Assembly: GCA_012800435.1 (NCBI GenBank)
Contig: JAAZJH010000048.1
Coordinates: forward strand, 1-61,146
From: Clostridiaceae bacterium
GTDB taxonomy: Bacteria > Bacillota > Clostridia > Saccharofermentanales > DTU023
DNA: 61,146 nucleotides
Direction of reading: 5' to 3'
Part shown: piece by piece, positions 44,509 to 53,255 of the stretch
How the letters are laid out: the number at the start of each line of letters is the position of its first letter
Position numbering within the stretch: the first letter of the stretch is position 1
The notes under the pieces: model-generated
Database searches by the model: none
Seen by the model: the letters and a program-made list of their open reading frames with translations, nothing else
What the model was told of the DNA's origin: nothing
Program-made: the position numbers and the translations under genes

Positions 44509-45672
44509 TTATAAGGACATATCTTCAAAAATCGCGATTGCTATACCGAATAATGCTGCTGCTTGTAGCGTTCTAGGATCGAATTCAGTATCTTCGTAAA
44601 TTCTCTTTAGGCGGTATTGTATTGTATTAGGGTGAAGAAACATATCCTCTGCCGTTTTTTTTATTGAACCATTATTCTGAAAATGATTCTTCAGCAAAAG
44701 AAAGGTTTCAGTTAATTCAGAAAGATTGTCTGTTTTAAATATTTTGCGGAGATAACCCAGTTTGACGTCGTAAGGAACATAGTCCAAAAAAATCTCCAAG
44801 TCAAGGTCATCGTAAAGAATCAAATTTTGCTTCCTTTTTTCAGCCGTTTTCATGGCTAAAACGGCCTGATGGTATGAATCCAGAGGACGGTCAGTCGGTT
44901 GTAAGGCGTCAAGACCGACGGAGAGTTTGATTTTTAGCTGTTTTTCAATTTTTTGGCAGATGGTGTCAATGTTGTTCAAAATCTTTTTTTGTGATTGTCC
45001 AAAAAAGAAAATAATAAATTCGTTATTCTCTTTCAGGATAACGGTGTCAAGGTTGAACCGGAAATAATTGCGGATCAGAAGGTCGGCGGAATTTAACACC
45101 GATAATCCGTCTTGAGTCTGTCCTAGTTGCTCACGATCTGGATAGGATATAGCGCAGATTCTATATTGTTGCCAGTTTTTTATGTTAAGCAATTTAATTT
45201 GTTGGAATAAGACAATGTCCTTATTTAGAGAACTTTCAGAAAAAAGCCAACGTTTTATGATGTTTTCTTTTATTCTTATGTCTTGAATTTGGAAGTTCTT
45301 ATTCATTTCTGTGGTGACAAATATTTCGGTCGCCTTTTTCAGCACTGGACCCAAAATATTAACTTCATTGTAGGGGCCTGTAATTCCTAGAACACCGATT
45401 TTTCTATTGAAAACAATAATCGGCATATTTAATCCTGCTTTCATCAGTGTAGTATCATCTTTCGGATCAATATAAAGCTCATCTAAGTCCTCTCTGATGA
45501 TTTGAAAAGCGATCTCATGAAGTTGACCTACTCGTGTAGCATCCGAACTTGCAATAATGATTCCTTCCGAGTTCATGATGTTTATATTCTTGTTGACAGT
45601 TGTGCCGATTTCGGAGACGATGCTGTCGGCCAGTTCCCTGCTGATTTGGAGATCTATAGTGTCATATTTCAT
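44509..45672 (-). CDS. cdaR: CdaR-family sugar-diacid-type transcription regulator
   Basis: 387 residues. The N-terminal sugar-diacid recognition domain (about 1-135: IGTTVNKNINIMNSEGIIIASSD near 22-44, then IVFNRKIGVLGITGPY) is followed by a GGDEF-like middle domain. The C-terminal PucR-type helix-turn-helix is near 330-365 (SIKKTAEDMFLHPNTIQYRL). In E. coli CdaR activates garD, gudD and the glycerate kinase gene in response to D-glycerate, glucarate or galactarate. Here it is divergent from glycerate kinase, so it probably senses glycerate or a sugar acid and controls the 45.9-52.7 kb module. AGAGG precedes its ATG. Confidence 0.9.
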   Translation of the reverse strand: MKYDTIDLQISRELADSIVSEIGTTVNKNINIMNSEGIIIASSDATRVGQLHEIAFQIIREDLDELYIDPKDDTTLMKAGLNMPIIVFNRKIGVLGITGPYNEVNILGPVLKKATEIFVTTEMNKNFQIQDIRIKENIIKRWLFSESSLNKDIVLFQQIKLLNIKNWQQYRICAISYPDREQLGQTQDGLSVLNSADLLIRNYFRFNLDTVILKENNEFIIFFFGQSQKKILNNIDTICQKIEKQLKIKLSVGLDALQPTDRPLDSYHQAVLAMKTAEKRKQNLILYDDLDLEIFLDYVPYDVKLGYLRKIFKTDNLSELTETFLLLKNHFQNNGSIKKTAEDMFLHPNTIQYRLKRIYEDTEFDPRTLQAAALFGIAIAIFEDMSL

Positions 45673-45748
45673 AGCATTACCTCTTTGATATTAAGATTAG
45701 TATGTCGCATAAAATGAATTAAAAGAGTCATTTCACGTTGAAAACATG

Positions 45749-45774
45749 CTTTTTTGTTTTGTAAAACAAAAAAG
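45749..45774. promoter_or_regulatory. Perfect 12-bp inverted repeat between cdaR and glxK
   Basis: Arms at 45749-45760 and 45763-45774 (CTTTTTTGTTTT and its complement) separated by two bases. It sits in the 245-base divergent region, 78 bases upstream of the CdaR start and 144 upstream of the glycerate kinase start. It could be an operator for CdaR or a hairpin in a leader RNA; the sequence alone does not decide. Confidence 0.5.
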
Positions 45775-45917
45775 TATAGATATTTTCATTTTAGTCTATA
45801 TTAACAATATTGTCGAATTGTTATACGTTAATTATGTGCAAAAAGACAAACATTCTTCTGGTTTTGAATTTTATATAAACCAAGTAAATAATTCGGGCGA
45901 TTGTTCAGAGGTGAAAT

Positions 45918-47060
45918 GTGCTAAAAGACAAAGTAATCGTTATTCCAGATTCTTTTAAAGGGACAATGAGCTCTGTTCGTGTTTGTGAGGTCATTAAAAA
46001 AGCTTTAACAGACGCCATACCAGATCTTGAAGTTTTAACAATTCCTATTGCGGATGGGGGCGAAGGGACAGTGGCGGTTTTTCGTTCTTTGTTTGGCGGA
46101 AGTGTTGAAATAGCAAAAGTTCAGAATTCCGTAAAAAGAGAGGTTACAACTAACTATACAATTCTGCCTGACAAGACGGCTGTTATCGAAATGTCTTCCG
46201 TTGCAGGTCTTCCTGGAATGGGAAATGAACTCAATGTTTATGATGCGTCGACTTATGGTGTCGGAGAGCTTGTGGTGGATGCTCTTGACAAAGGTGTTCG
46301 TAAATTAATGATTGGCCTTGGAGGCAGTTCAACGAATGACGGTGGAGCCGGAGCAGCTGCAGCCATGGGTGTTCGTTTTATTGATAAGAACGGGTTGGAA
46401 ATTATCCCCGTTGGGCGCACACTACAAGATATTTGCTCAATTGATATGAGTCAGGTTCATCCGGCGGTTTTCCAATCCTCTATTTCCCTTATTTGTGATG
46501 TCGATAATCTACTCCTTGGCCCGGAAGGTGCCGCTGCGGTCTTCGGTCCACAAAAAGGGGCAGACGAAGCAGGCGTTCTTTATCTAGAAAACGGTCTGCG
46601 TGTGTTTGCGGAGGTCATAAAGAAGGATCTTGGCATTGATGTAACGGATTTGCGTGGAGGAGGAGCGGCAGGTGGGATGGGGGCAGGTTTTTTCGGTCTT
46701 TTCAAGGCGAAGATACATCAAGGAATTGACTTCCTGCTGAATGAAGTGCGCTTCGATGATCAGCTTGAAAAAACATCACTTGTGATTACGGGAGAAGGTC
46801 GCCTTGACTCTCAGAGTTATCAGGGAAAAGTAATATCAGGTATTGCAAAAAGGACAGCCAAAAAGAATGTACCCTTGCTGGCGGTTGTCGGAGACGCCGA
46901 TAACGATAAGAGAAAAGATCATGACTATGGAATTACTTCTGTTGTAAGTATCAATCGCATCGCTGCTCCATACAAGGTCTTAAAAGCTCGTTCAGAACAA
47001 GATTTGTATGACACGGTATACAACATTTTTAATCTGATTCATATTCTGAATAAAGCATGA
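45918..47060 (+). CDS. glxK: Glycerate kinase (GarK/GlxK family)
   Basis: Phosphorylates D-glycerate, most members giving 2-phosphoglycerate, which enters lower glycolysis. 380 residues. VIVIPDSFKGTMSS near 6-19, IADGGEGTV near 42-50, GLGGSSTNDGGAGAAAAMG near 133-151, and LVITGEGRLDSQS near 286 are family hallmarks. The start is GTG at 45918 with AGAGG 6 bases upstream. It is followed by the relic of a reductase gene and by the cyclase and dehydratase genes in the same direction. Confidence 0.95.
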   Translation: MLKDKVIVIPDSFKGTMSSVRVCEVIKKALTDAIPDLEVLTIPIADGGEGTVAVFRSLFGGSVEIAKVQNSVKREVTTNYTILPDKTAVIEMSSVAGLPGMGNELNVYDASTYGVGELVVDALDKGVRKLMIGLGGSSTNDGGAGAAAAMGVRFIDKNGLEIIPVGRTLQDICSIDMSQVHPAVFQSSISLICDVDNLLLGPEGAAAVFGPQKGADEAGVLYLENGLRVFAEVIKKDLGIDVTDLRGGGAAGGMGAGFFGLFKAKIHQGIDFLLNEVRFDDQLEKTSLVITGEGRLDSQSYQGKVISGIAKRTAKKNVPLLAVVGDADNDKRKDHDYGITSVVSINRIAAPYKVLKARSEQDLYDTVYNIFNLIHILNKA

Positions 47061-47165
47061 TGTTCCTCTTACATTCAGTGTGTGAACTCATGAAATAAGG
47101 AGAAAAGGGAAAACATGCAAGCGATAAAAAGAAGGGATTCATTCGTAAAAGGAAAGGAGGAGAGT

Positions 47166-47312
47166 GTGAAGATCGGATTAGGAATTATGGGAAAGCTAAT
47201 GGCTAAACAACTTCTCAAAGCATGATAAGAATCAGTCGCTATTAATGCAATTGAGGAGACGGTGAACATTGATGCGGAAGCGCGAGTTGCTGCCTTAAAT
47301 CAAAAACACTGA
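47166..47312 (+). pseudogene. Remnant of a tartronate-semialdehyde-reductase-type gene
   Basis: After a strong GGAGG site, GTG at 47166 opens VKIGLGIMGKLMAKQLLKA and stops at 47225. This is the Rossmann start of 2-hydroxy-3-oxopropionate reductase (GarR/GlxR; normally KIGFIGLGIMGKPM), already lacking two glycine-loop residues. In the same frame after TGA TAA a further 24 codons (ESVAINAIEETVNIDAEARV and on) end at 47312. GarR supplies glycerate to glycerate kinase, so its position after glxK is the expected one. Most of the gene (about 250 codons) has been deleted. Assignment of the second fragment is uncertain. Confidence 0.6.
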
Positions 47313-47333
47313 ACTTGAAAGGAGGAAATTGAT

Positions 47334-48266
47334 ATGAATAACGTTCCAAAGGAGTTTTTCCCTTGGCCGGGGCACACTGGAAATTGGGGAAAATGGAACA
47401 ACGACCGAGGTTCGTTGAATTACATTACCCCGGAGGTGACCTTGAGGGGGGCTCGTTCCATCCGTCAGGGCAAAGCGATTGCTTGCTCGCGGCAAATCAC
47501 AATGGTAAACCCCAGCGATCCCAGTCGTGTACCTGCGAAACACAAAATGTATCCCCACCTAGGTGATGAAAACGCCCTGTTTAACGGCACTTTCGACGAA
47601 CTTACTTTCCGTACCCACAGCATGCTCAACACCCATATTGATGCTTTTTGTCATGTGGGAATTGCCGGTTACAGCTTCAACGGCTACCGTCTGTTCGAAA
47701 TTGTGACAGAGGAAGAAGGTGCTAAAAAGTTAGATATCACCGATATGATCAACATCGCCACCCGCGGGGTGTTTATTGACGTGGCACGTGCACGCGGTGT
47801 GGATGGGCTCCGCCCTGGCGAATATGTGACGCCGGGCGATTTGGAGCCGCTACTGGAGAGACTTGAACCCGGTGACGCGGCTGTGGTTCGGACAGGTGTT
47901 ATGAACGTGGGAGGCAATGTAGACGAGAAGGACGAGGACGGTAATCCCAAAATTCATTACGGCATCGCAGGTTTCCACGCAGACTGTATTCCCCTCTTGG
48001 CGGAGAAAAAGATCAGCGTGCTCGCGTCTGACTCGCCGAGCGATAGCTATCCTTGCCCCGTTCCGGGGCTCACCGGTCCTCACGATTCACCGGTACATGG
48101 TTTGTGCCTAACGTTGTATGGTATTCCGCTGTGCCACAACATGGATCTGGACGAAGTTGGTCGCCTTTGTGCCGAAACGGGCCAATATGAATTTATGTTC
48201 ACGGTGGCAGCGCTGAACTTGCCTCGTGGCACCGGTTCGCCCGTCACACCTCTGGCTATCCTCTAA
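47334..48266 (+). CDS. Cyclase/kynurenine-formamidase-like metal hydrolase
   Basis: 310 residues of the cyclase superfamily (PF04199-type) that hydrolyses amide or lactone-like bonds with a bound metal. The signature HSMLNTHIDAFCHVG near 95-109 supplies His101, Asp103 and His107, and a late histidine lies in GPHDSPVHGLCLTLYG near 247. Length exceeds bacterial kynurenine formamidase (about 210), fitting the long subgroup found in sugar-acid and aromatic operons. GGAGG is 7 bases before the ATG. It follows the reductase relic and precedes the dehydratase by 18 bases. A lactone- or amide-opening step is plausible but not proven. Confidence 0.85.
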   Translation: MNNVPKEFFPWPGHTGNWGKWNNDRGSLNYITPEVTLRGARSIRQGKAIACSRQITMVNPSDPSRVPAKHKMYPHLGDENALFNGTFDELTFRTHSMLNTHIDAFCHVGIAGYSFNGYRLFEIVTEEEGAKKLDITDMINIATRGVFIDVARARGVDGLRPGEYVTPGDLEPLLERLEPGDAAVVRTGVMNVGGNVDEKDEDGNPKIHYGIAGFHADCIPLLAEKKISVLASDSPSDSYPCPVPGLTGPHDSPVHGLCLTLYGIPLCHNMDLDEVGRLCAETGQYEFMFTVAALNLPRGTGSPVTPLAIL

Positions 48267-48284
48267 CGGGAAGGAGTGTTATAA

Positions 48285-49502
48285 ATGAAAATTACAAAAG
48301 CGACCATTTTTTTTCCGCGCAAAGGAGTGGCAGCAACCTTAGGTGTCCGCGTTTACACGGATGAAGGCATTTATGGCGATGGGGAAGTGGCTGTAATAAA
48401 CGCAAATTATGCAAGCTTTGGTGCTTTAAGAGATCTCTTGCCGTTCATTATTGGCAGGAACCCTCTTGATACTGAGGCAATCTGGGATGACCTCTATAAG
48501 AAAACGTTCTACGGTCAAAACGGAGGGCAAGCATTTTTTGCGGGACTTGGAGCGATTGATCTAGCTCTTTGGGATATTAAAGGAAAATTCTTTGATGTTC
48601 CGTTATACGTACTTTTAGGTGGCAAAAAACGTGACAAAATTCGCGCATATGCCTCACAATTGCAGATGGCTTGGGACTATGATCCGACCGGTGGCAATAG
48701 GAGTCATGATGGTGGCAATTCCTATGCATTCTTAGACAAGCTGTTTGCAAATAAACCTGAACAATTCGCCGCAAATGCGAAGTACTGCGTTGAAGAACTT
48801 GGCTACGATGCCATCAAAATTGACTTTTTCAATAACGATGAAAATGGCCGTCCTTTAACAGAGCTTGACCGTAATGGACTCCTAAAATCGCGCACTCTTG
48901 CACTTGTTGTGGATCGTGTTGCGGCAGTTCGTGAGGCCATAGGTCCCGATGTCGATCTGATCGTAGAGAATCATTGCTATACCGACGCGCAAGCAGCTAT
49001 CCAAATTGCACAAGCTATTGAGAAATATAACATATACTATTTTGAAGAGCCGTGCACGCCCTCGCCTCGAATGTCAAAATATGTTAAAGACAATATTAAC
49101 ATTCCCGTTGCAAATGGCGAACGAATTATCTCACGCTGGGAATATGTTGATTATTTCGAGGAAAATTCTATTCAAGTTATTCAGCCCGATATGGGGAATA
49201 ATGGCGGTATAACAGAAGTTAAAAAGATATGTGATATGGCTTATGTCTATGATGTTGGAGTACAGCTCCACGTTTGCGGCTCGCACCTCATGACACCGGC
49301 GTCGCTGCATTTGGAAGCAGTTATTCCGAACTTCTTAATTCATGAACACCATGTAATTTCGCAATGGTCGGACTACATCCTTTTCACTGACAGAACCTAC
49401 GATCCTGTAAATGGATACTTCGAAATTCCTGATCTTCCCGGTGCCGGTATTGAATGGTCAGATTACACGCTCAATTGCGAAGAACAAATCACTATTGAAT
49501 AA
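48285..49502 (+). CDS. Enolase-superfamily sugar-acid dehydratase (MR/MLE type)
   Basis: 405 residues. GDGEVAV near 31, IDLALWDIKGK near 90, the barrel ligands in LIVENHCYTD near 225 and YFEEPCTP near 249, then VANGERIISRWEY near 273, and HVCGSHLMTPASLHLEAVIP near 326 with the conserved histidine. The pattern fits the mannonate/gluconate/galactonate dehydratase subgroup, which removes water from an aldonic acid to give a 2-keto-3-deoxy acid. Starts 18 bases after the cyclase with AAGGAG. Substrate specificity cannot be read from the sequence. Confidence 0.88.
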   Translation: MKITKATIFFPRKGVAATLGVRVYTDEGIYGDGEVAVINANYASFGALRDLLPFIIGRNPLDTEAIWDDLYKKTFYGQNGGQAFFAGLGAIDLALWDIKGKFFDVPLYVLLGGKKRDKIRAYASQLQMAWDYDPTGGNRSHDGGNSYAFLDKLFANKPEQFAANAKYCVEELGYDAIKIDFFNNDENGRPLTELDRNGLLKSRTLALVVDRVAAVREAIGPDVDLIVENHCYTDAQAAIQIAQAIEKYNIYYFEEPCTPSPRMSKYVKDNINIPVANGERIISRWEYVDYFEENSIQVIQPDMGNNGGITEVKKICDMAYVYDVGVQLHVCGSHLMTPASLHLEAVIPNFLIHEHHVISQWSDYILFTDRTYDPVNGYFEIPDLPGAGIEWSDYTLNCEEQITIE

Positions 49503-49589
49503 CTGAAGCTTGTCGGCCAGCACTCTTCAGTCTGTTCTGTTCCACCGGTGTATATACACCATTAAGAAAAATGAAAGGATAAAATCAAT

Positions 49590-50963
49590 ATGTCTAAAAT
49601 AACATTTAAAGATGTGCCAGCGCCGCCCGCCGGCAAGCTAAAAACGTTGGATCTTTTTCTCATTTCCATGGGCGGAGTCATTGGTGCAGGAGTGATTACT
49701 CTGATAGGACCTGCAATAGGCATGACTGGTTATTCTGTATGGTTAGCATATGCGGCAGCAATATTGCTCGGGTTTTTAATGATATTCCCAATTATTATAG
49801 CTAGTACAACGATTCGCGTCGGTGGAGGAATCTACTCTTTGTGCGGAGGCATGTCCAATCCAACGATAGCCGGAATGATGAGTTACACCTACATGATTTA
49901 TGTATTAAGCGCTGCAATATTTGCCATCGCGATACGTACGTATCTCGGGGAACTATTTCCCGCCTTAAACACTGTATGGACTGCTGTAATCGTCTTAACC
50001 ATTTTCTACGTGATCAATTTGCTGGGACTTAATGTTTTTGCAAAAGCGGCGGCCATAATGACGTGGGTTCTTTTCGCCGGATTAATATTGTTCATAGCCT
50101 ATGGTTTGCCACAGATTAGCCAGCCAATATTCGATTTTGGCGGAGAAAAGTTCTTTGCCGGCGGCATAAAAGGATTCGCAGCCGCAGCATTTCTTCTTAT
50201 GTACTCCACACAGGGGTACTATATTGCCATTTTTTATGGCGCAGGTGCAAAGAAAGCAACCCGTGACATTCCTAAGGCCATACTGCTTTGTATTCCGTTC
50301 TTAATCATTCTTTATGTCGGTGTTGCCATCGTTAATGTCGGCGTTTTACCTCTGGAAGAGACCGCCGGGAAAACGTTAATTGTTGCAGCAAAGAATATTA
50401 TGCCTCCCACATTAGCCACTGTATTCATAATAGCAGGACCAATAATGGCCTTGACGACAACGCTCAACGCGAATTTCTCTATGAATATGTATCCTCTCCG
50501 CCAAGCTTGTCGTGATGGATGGTTGCCGCGTTCTTTTGCTACGGAAAACAGGTACGGCATCCCATGGAAAGTTTTAACGTATCAATATCTTATCGCTCTT
50601 ATTCCCTTATTGTTGAATTTCAACATCACATTAATAACAAACAACATCCAGTTGGTTTTGACGTGCATCAATGTCTTTGTAGTTCTCGGCATTTGGAACA
50701 TACCCAAGAAATTTCCTGAAGCATGGGCAAAATCAAAATTGCATATGCCCAAAGGATTGTTCTATATGTTCATGTGTATAGCTATCGGCATTAACGGGAT
50801 TATTTTTGTCAACTCGCTATTGTCGCTAACTCCTGCAGTAGCCATAGGCAATTCGGTATTACTTATTGCCGCAGTTGCTCTCGGGCTTATTACAAGCAAA
50901 AAAGGGAATGTTATTATTGAGACTTCTGTTTGGACAGACAATGGCGCAGGGAGCGACGATTAG
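49590..50963 (+). CDS. APC-superfamily amino-acid/organic cation permease
   Basis: 457 residues with 12 predicted membrane segments. The first helix contains LISMGGVIGAGVITLIGPAIG near 29-49, with the G-x-G-unwound motif of the APC fold that binds the substrate carboxyl and amino groups. Other segments follow at regular spacing to an acidic tail. AAAGGA precedes the ATG. A strong terminator at 51013-51058 ends the transcript that may start at glxK. Substrate may be an amino or hydroxy acid consumed by this module. Confidence 0.9.
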   Translation: MSKITFKDVPAPPAGKLKTLDLFLISMGGVIGAGVITLIGPAIGMTGYSVWLAYAAAILLGFLMIFPIIIASTTIRVGGGIYSLCGGMSNPTIAGMMSYTYMIYVLSAAIFAIAIRTYLGELFPALNTVWTAVIVLTIFYVINLLGLNVFAKAAAIMTWVLFAGLILFIAYGLPQISQPIFDFGGEKFFAGGIKGFAAAAFLLMYSTQGYYIAIFYGAGAKKATRDIPKAILLCIPFLIILYVGVAIVNVGVLPLEETAGKTLIVAAKNIMPPTLATVFIIAGPIMALTTTLNANFSMNMYPLRQACRDGWLPRSFATENRYGIPWKVLTYQYLIALIPLLLNFNITLITNNIQLVLTCINVFVVLGIWNIPKKFPEAWAKSKLHMPKGLFYMFMCIAIGINGIIFVNSLLSLTPAVAIGNSVLLIAAVALGLITSKKGNVIIETSVWTDNGAGSDD

Positions 50964-51397
50964 TCTTTTTTGAAAGAAATAGGTCAAAGTAATTAAAAGC
51001 TAGTAGTTCTATCCCCCATAGTATTTGAGATAATTATTCACAATACTATGGGGGTTTTATGCAGATAAAATGTGTTTTTTAAGACATCTTTATCATCCGG
51101 GAAACGGAAGGTGTTTAAAAATCTAAGTTGACCATAGTTGACCATATAATAAAATATTTAAAGAGAGAAAATACCGTTCTTCCATATCTTGGAGAATTAC
51201 TTTGAGTACTGTGTTGCCGCCAAGCAAGGGCGCGTTGTCATCCAGAACGTGGACTATAGAAAGCTGAGCCTTTGCTTACTGTTCAATTGCTGATTGCATA
51301 GCTGTGCAATCAAGGCATTGTATCCTCAGTTGCATCGCTTTCTTTTTCACCGTGAGGATACATGGGCACGATTAATTTAAATTAACAAGAGGTGCAT
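50964..51397. other. Gap between permease and larA with terminator, tandem repeat and palindromes
   Basis: 434 bases. It holds the terminator (51013-51058), a perfect 10-bp tandem repeat (AGTTGACCAT at 51126-51135 and 51136-51145), and a short coding-like relic (about 51190-51292, ending ENYFEYCVAAKQGRVV.. KLSL; identity unknown). It also holds inverted repeats at 51292-51311 (GATTGCA arms) and 51320-51361 (9-bp arms GTATCCTCA/TGAGGATAC). The last two lie 37-106 bases before the larA start and may be operator or leader structure. Confidence 0.45.
51013..51058 (+). terminator. Strong intrinsic terminator after the permease
   Basis: A perfect 13-bp stem (51013-51025 with 51042-51054, CCCCCATAGTATT and its complement) is followed by TTTT. 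It lies 50 bases after the permease stop and separates the CdaR-linked cluster from larA. Confidence 0.9.
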
Positions 51398-52690
51398 ATG
51401 CTTTTTTCTCTTCCCTATGGACATGGCCACCTTCCTCTTTTTGTTCCAGATCAGTATTTGGAAGGTGTGCTAAGACACAAACCCTTTATACAAAACCCAA
51501 ATGAAAGTGAAGCAGACATCGTGCAACGGTCTTTGAATTCGCCGATATCTTCACCAACGCTTGATGCGCTTGCTCGTGGGAAGCAATCAGTTGTGATTAT
51601 TTCTAGCGACCACACGCGTCCTGTTCCAAGCAAAATAACGATGCCTTTATTGTTGGCACAAATACGGAAAGGGAATCCCAACGCTCTTATAACGATCTTA
51701 GTAGCAACAGGCTGTCATCGTGCTCCAACATACTCAGAATTGATTGATAAGTATGGTGAAGAAATTGTAGAGCATGAGAGAATTGTCATTCATGATTGCG
51801 ACGATACAAACAACATTGTTTACTTTGGGCGACTGCCTTCGGGAGGAGCCTGTTATATCAATCGATTAGCGATCGAAACTGACTTGTTAGTTGCAGAGGG
51901 ATTTATCGAGCCTCATTTTTTTGCAGGATTTTCCGGAGGACGCAAGAGTGTTCTTCCAGGTATCGCTTCTCGGAGTGCAGTACAGTATAACCACTGTTCT
52001 GCTTTTATTGACCATCCTTGTTCAAGAACGGGGATATTAGAGCAGAATCCAATCCATGAAGATATGATGTGGGCAGCAAGAAAAGCGCGACTTGCTTTTA
52101 TTCTAAATGTTCTTTTGGATGAAAATAAACGTGTTGTTTATGCCGTTTCCGGCGACATGGACTTAGCTCACTTAGAAGGATGCGACTATTTGATGAAGCA
52201 TGCATTGTCAAGAACACGCCCTGCTGACATCGTTGTTTGCACGAATGGCGGCTACCCTCTAGATCAGAATCTTTATCAGGCTGTGAAGGGAATGACTGCT
52301 GCAGAGGCGGCTGTACGCGAAAACGGTATCATTGTCATGCTTGCAAAAGCGGAAGACGGCATTGGCGGAGAACATTTTCAAAGACAGTTATCTTCAAGCG
52401 ATGACTTGGAAGCGTTACATCAAATATTTTTAAGCAGGGACGCTACAGAAACGGAACCAGACCAATGGCAGACTCAGATTTTATTGCGAGTTTTGAAAAA
52501 AGCGAAAGTGATTTTGGTGAGCAGTCTGCCTGCTGAAGTCGTTCAATCGTTGCATATGATTCCTGCGAATACCGCACAAGAGGCGTTTGACTATGCGACA
52601 ACACTTCTTAATAATGATGAAATACGTGTAACAATTATTCCTGACGGCGTTGGTGTAGTAATTCAAGGAACAGAAGATACTCATGCGTAG
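51398..52690 (+). CDS. larA: LarA-family nickel-pincer racemase
   Basis: Racemises lactate or another 2-hydroxy acid using a nickel pincer nucleotide bound to a lysine. 430 residues. SDHTRP near 71-76 (Asp72, His73, Arg75), ATGCHRAP near 103-110 (His107), and EPHFFAGFSGGRKSV near 171-185 (His173, Lys183) match the catalytic residues of Lactobacillus plantarum LarA within one position. ATG at 51398 has AAGAGG upstream; a GTG at 51392 is possible. Cofactor-making larB, larC and larE are not in the window. In this context the substrate might be lactate or glycerate. Confidence 0.9.
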   Translation: MLFSLPYGHGHLPLFVPDQYLEGVLRHKPFIQNPNESEADIVQRSLNSPISSPTLDALARGKQSVVIISSDHTRPVPSKITMPLLLAQIRKGNPNALITILVATGCHRAPTYSELIDKYGEEIVEHERIVIHDCDDTNNIVYFGRLPSGGACYINRLAIETDLLVAEGFIEPHFFAGFSGGRKSVLPGIASRSAVQYNHCSAFIDHPCSRTGILEQNPIHEDMMWAARKARLAFILNVLLDENKRVVYAVSGDMDLAHLEGCDYLMKHALSRTRPADIVVCTNGGYPLDQNLYQAVKGMTAAEAAVRENGIIVMLAKAEDGIGGEHFQRQLSSSDDLEALHQIFLSRDATETEPDQWQTQILLRVLKKAKVILVSSLPAEVVQSLHMIPANTAQEAFDYATTLLNNDEIRVTIIPDGVGVVIQGTEDTHA

Positions 52691-52793
52691 CGCTTATAGA
52701 GATCAAGATCATGGCGGTTCTGAATTGTGTTATCATCATCTTCTTTAGCCATTAAGCAAAAGACAACGCATATTTGGAAGAGAGTGAATCGTT

Positions 52794-53255
52794 ATGATTT
52801 CAATAGTGCCATTCACGGTAGACAAAATAGATGATGTGATTACCTTTGAAAGACGTTTAAGAAGGCAAGAGCCGGATACGTACTTATGGGATGCCGGTGA
52901 AGATTATAGGAAAGCATTACAAGATAGTTTTCATGATCCGCGTTTTGTGAACTCGGTCTCTCTCTTAGCGTATAGAAGCGGAAAAGTGATTGGAAGAATC
53001 GACGCCTCAATCATAAGCAGCAGAAGCGATGCTTCCTGTGACGCCGCTTATTTAGATTGGATTTGTGTTCTAAAAAGTGAGCGACACAGTAATGTGGCGC
53101 AAAAGATGCTTGAAGAATTAAAAAAGACCCTCAAGCATAAAAAGGTAGATGTGCTAATAGCATTGATGGCCAGTAACGAAGAAGCTCAGAACTTCTATCG
53201 CTCCATTAAAAATGCTTCAATTCAAGATGGAGCAATATGGATTAACACGAATTGA
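52794..53255 (+). CDS. GNAT family N-acetyltransferase
   Basis: 153 residues. The order SLLAYRSGKVIGRIDAS near 62-78, AYLDWICVLKSERHSNVAQKMLEEL near 85-110 (acetyl-CoA loop, here lacking the usual Gly run: RHSNVAQ), and IALMASNEEAQNFYRSI near 121-138 fits GNAT. The RHSNVA loop departs from R-x-x-G-x-G/A, so acetyl-CoA binding may be weak. GGAAGAGAG precedes the ATG. The next small frame overlaps its end by 44 bases; a sequencing or true frameshift joining them is possible. Substrate unknown. Confidence 0.75.
   Translation: MISIVPFTVDKIDDVITFERRLRRQEPDTYLWDAGEDYRKALQDSFHDPRFVNSVSLLAYRSGKVIGRIDASIISSRSDASCDAAYLDWICVLKSERHSNVAQKMLEELKKTLKHKKVDVLIALMASNEEAQNFYRSIKNASIQDGAIWINTN

Noticed and set aside
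45728-45745. parS-like sequence TTTCACGTTGAAA
   Set aside because: The symmetric centre carries an extra base and the flanks do not match, unlike the three accepted sites.
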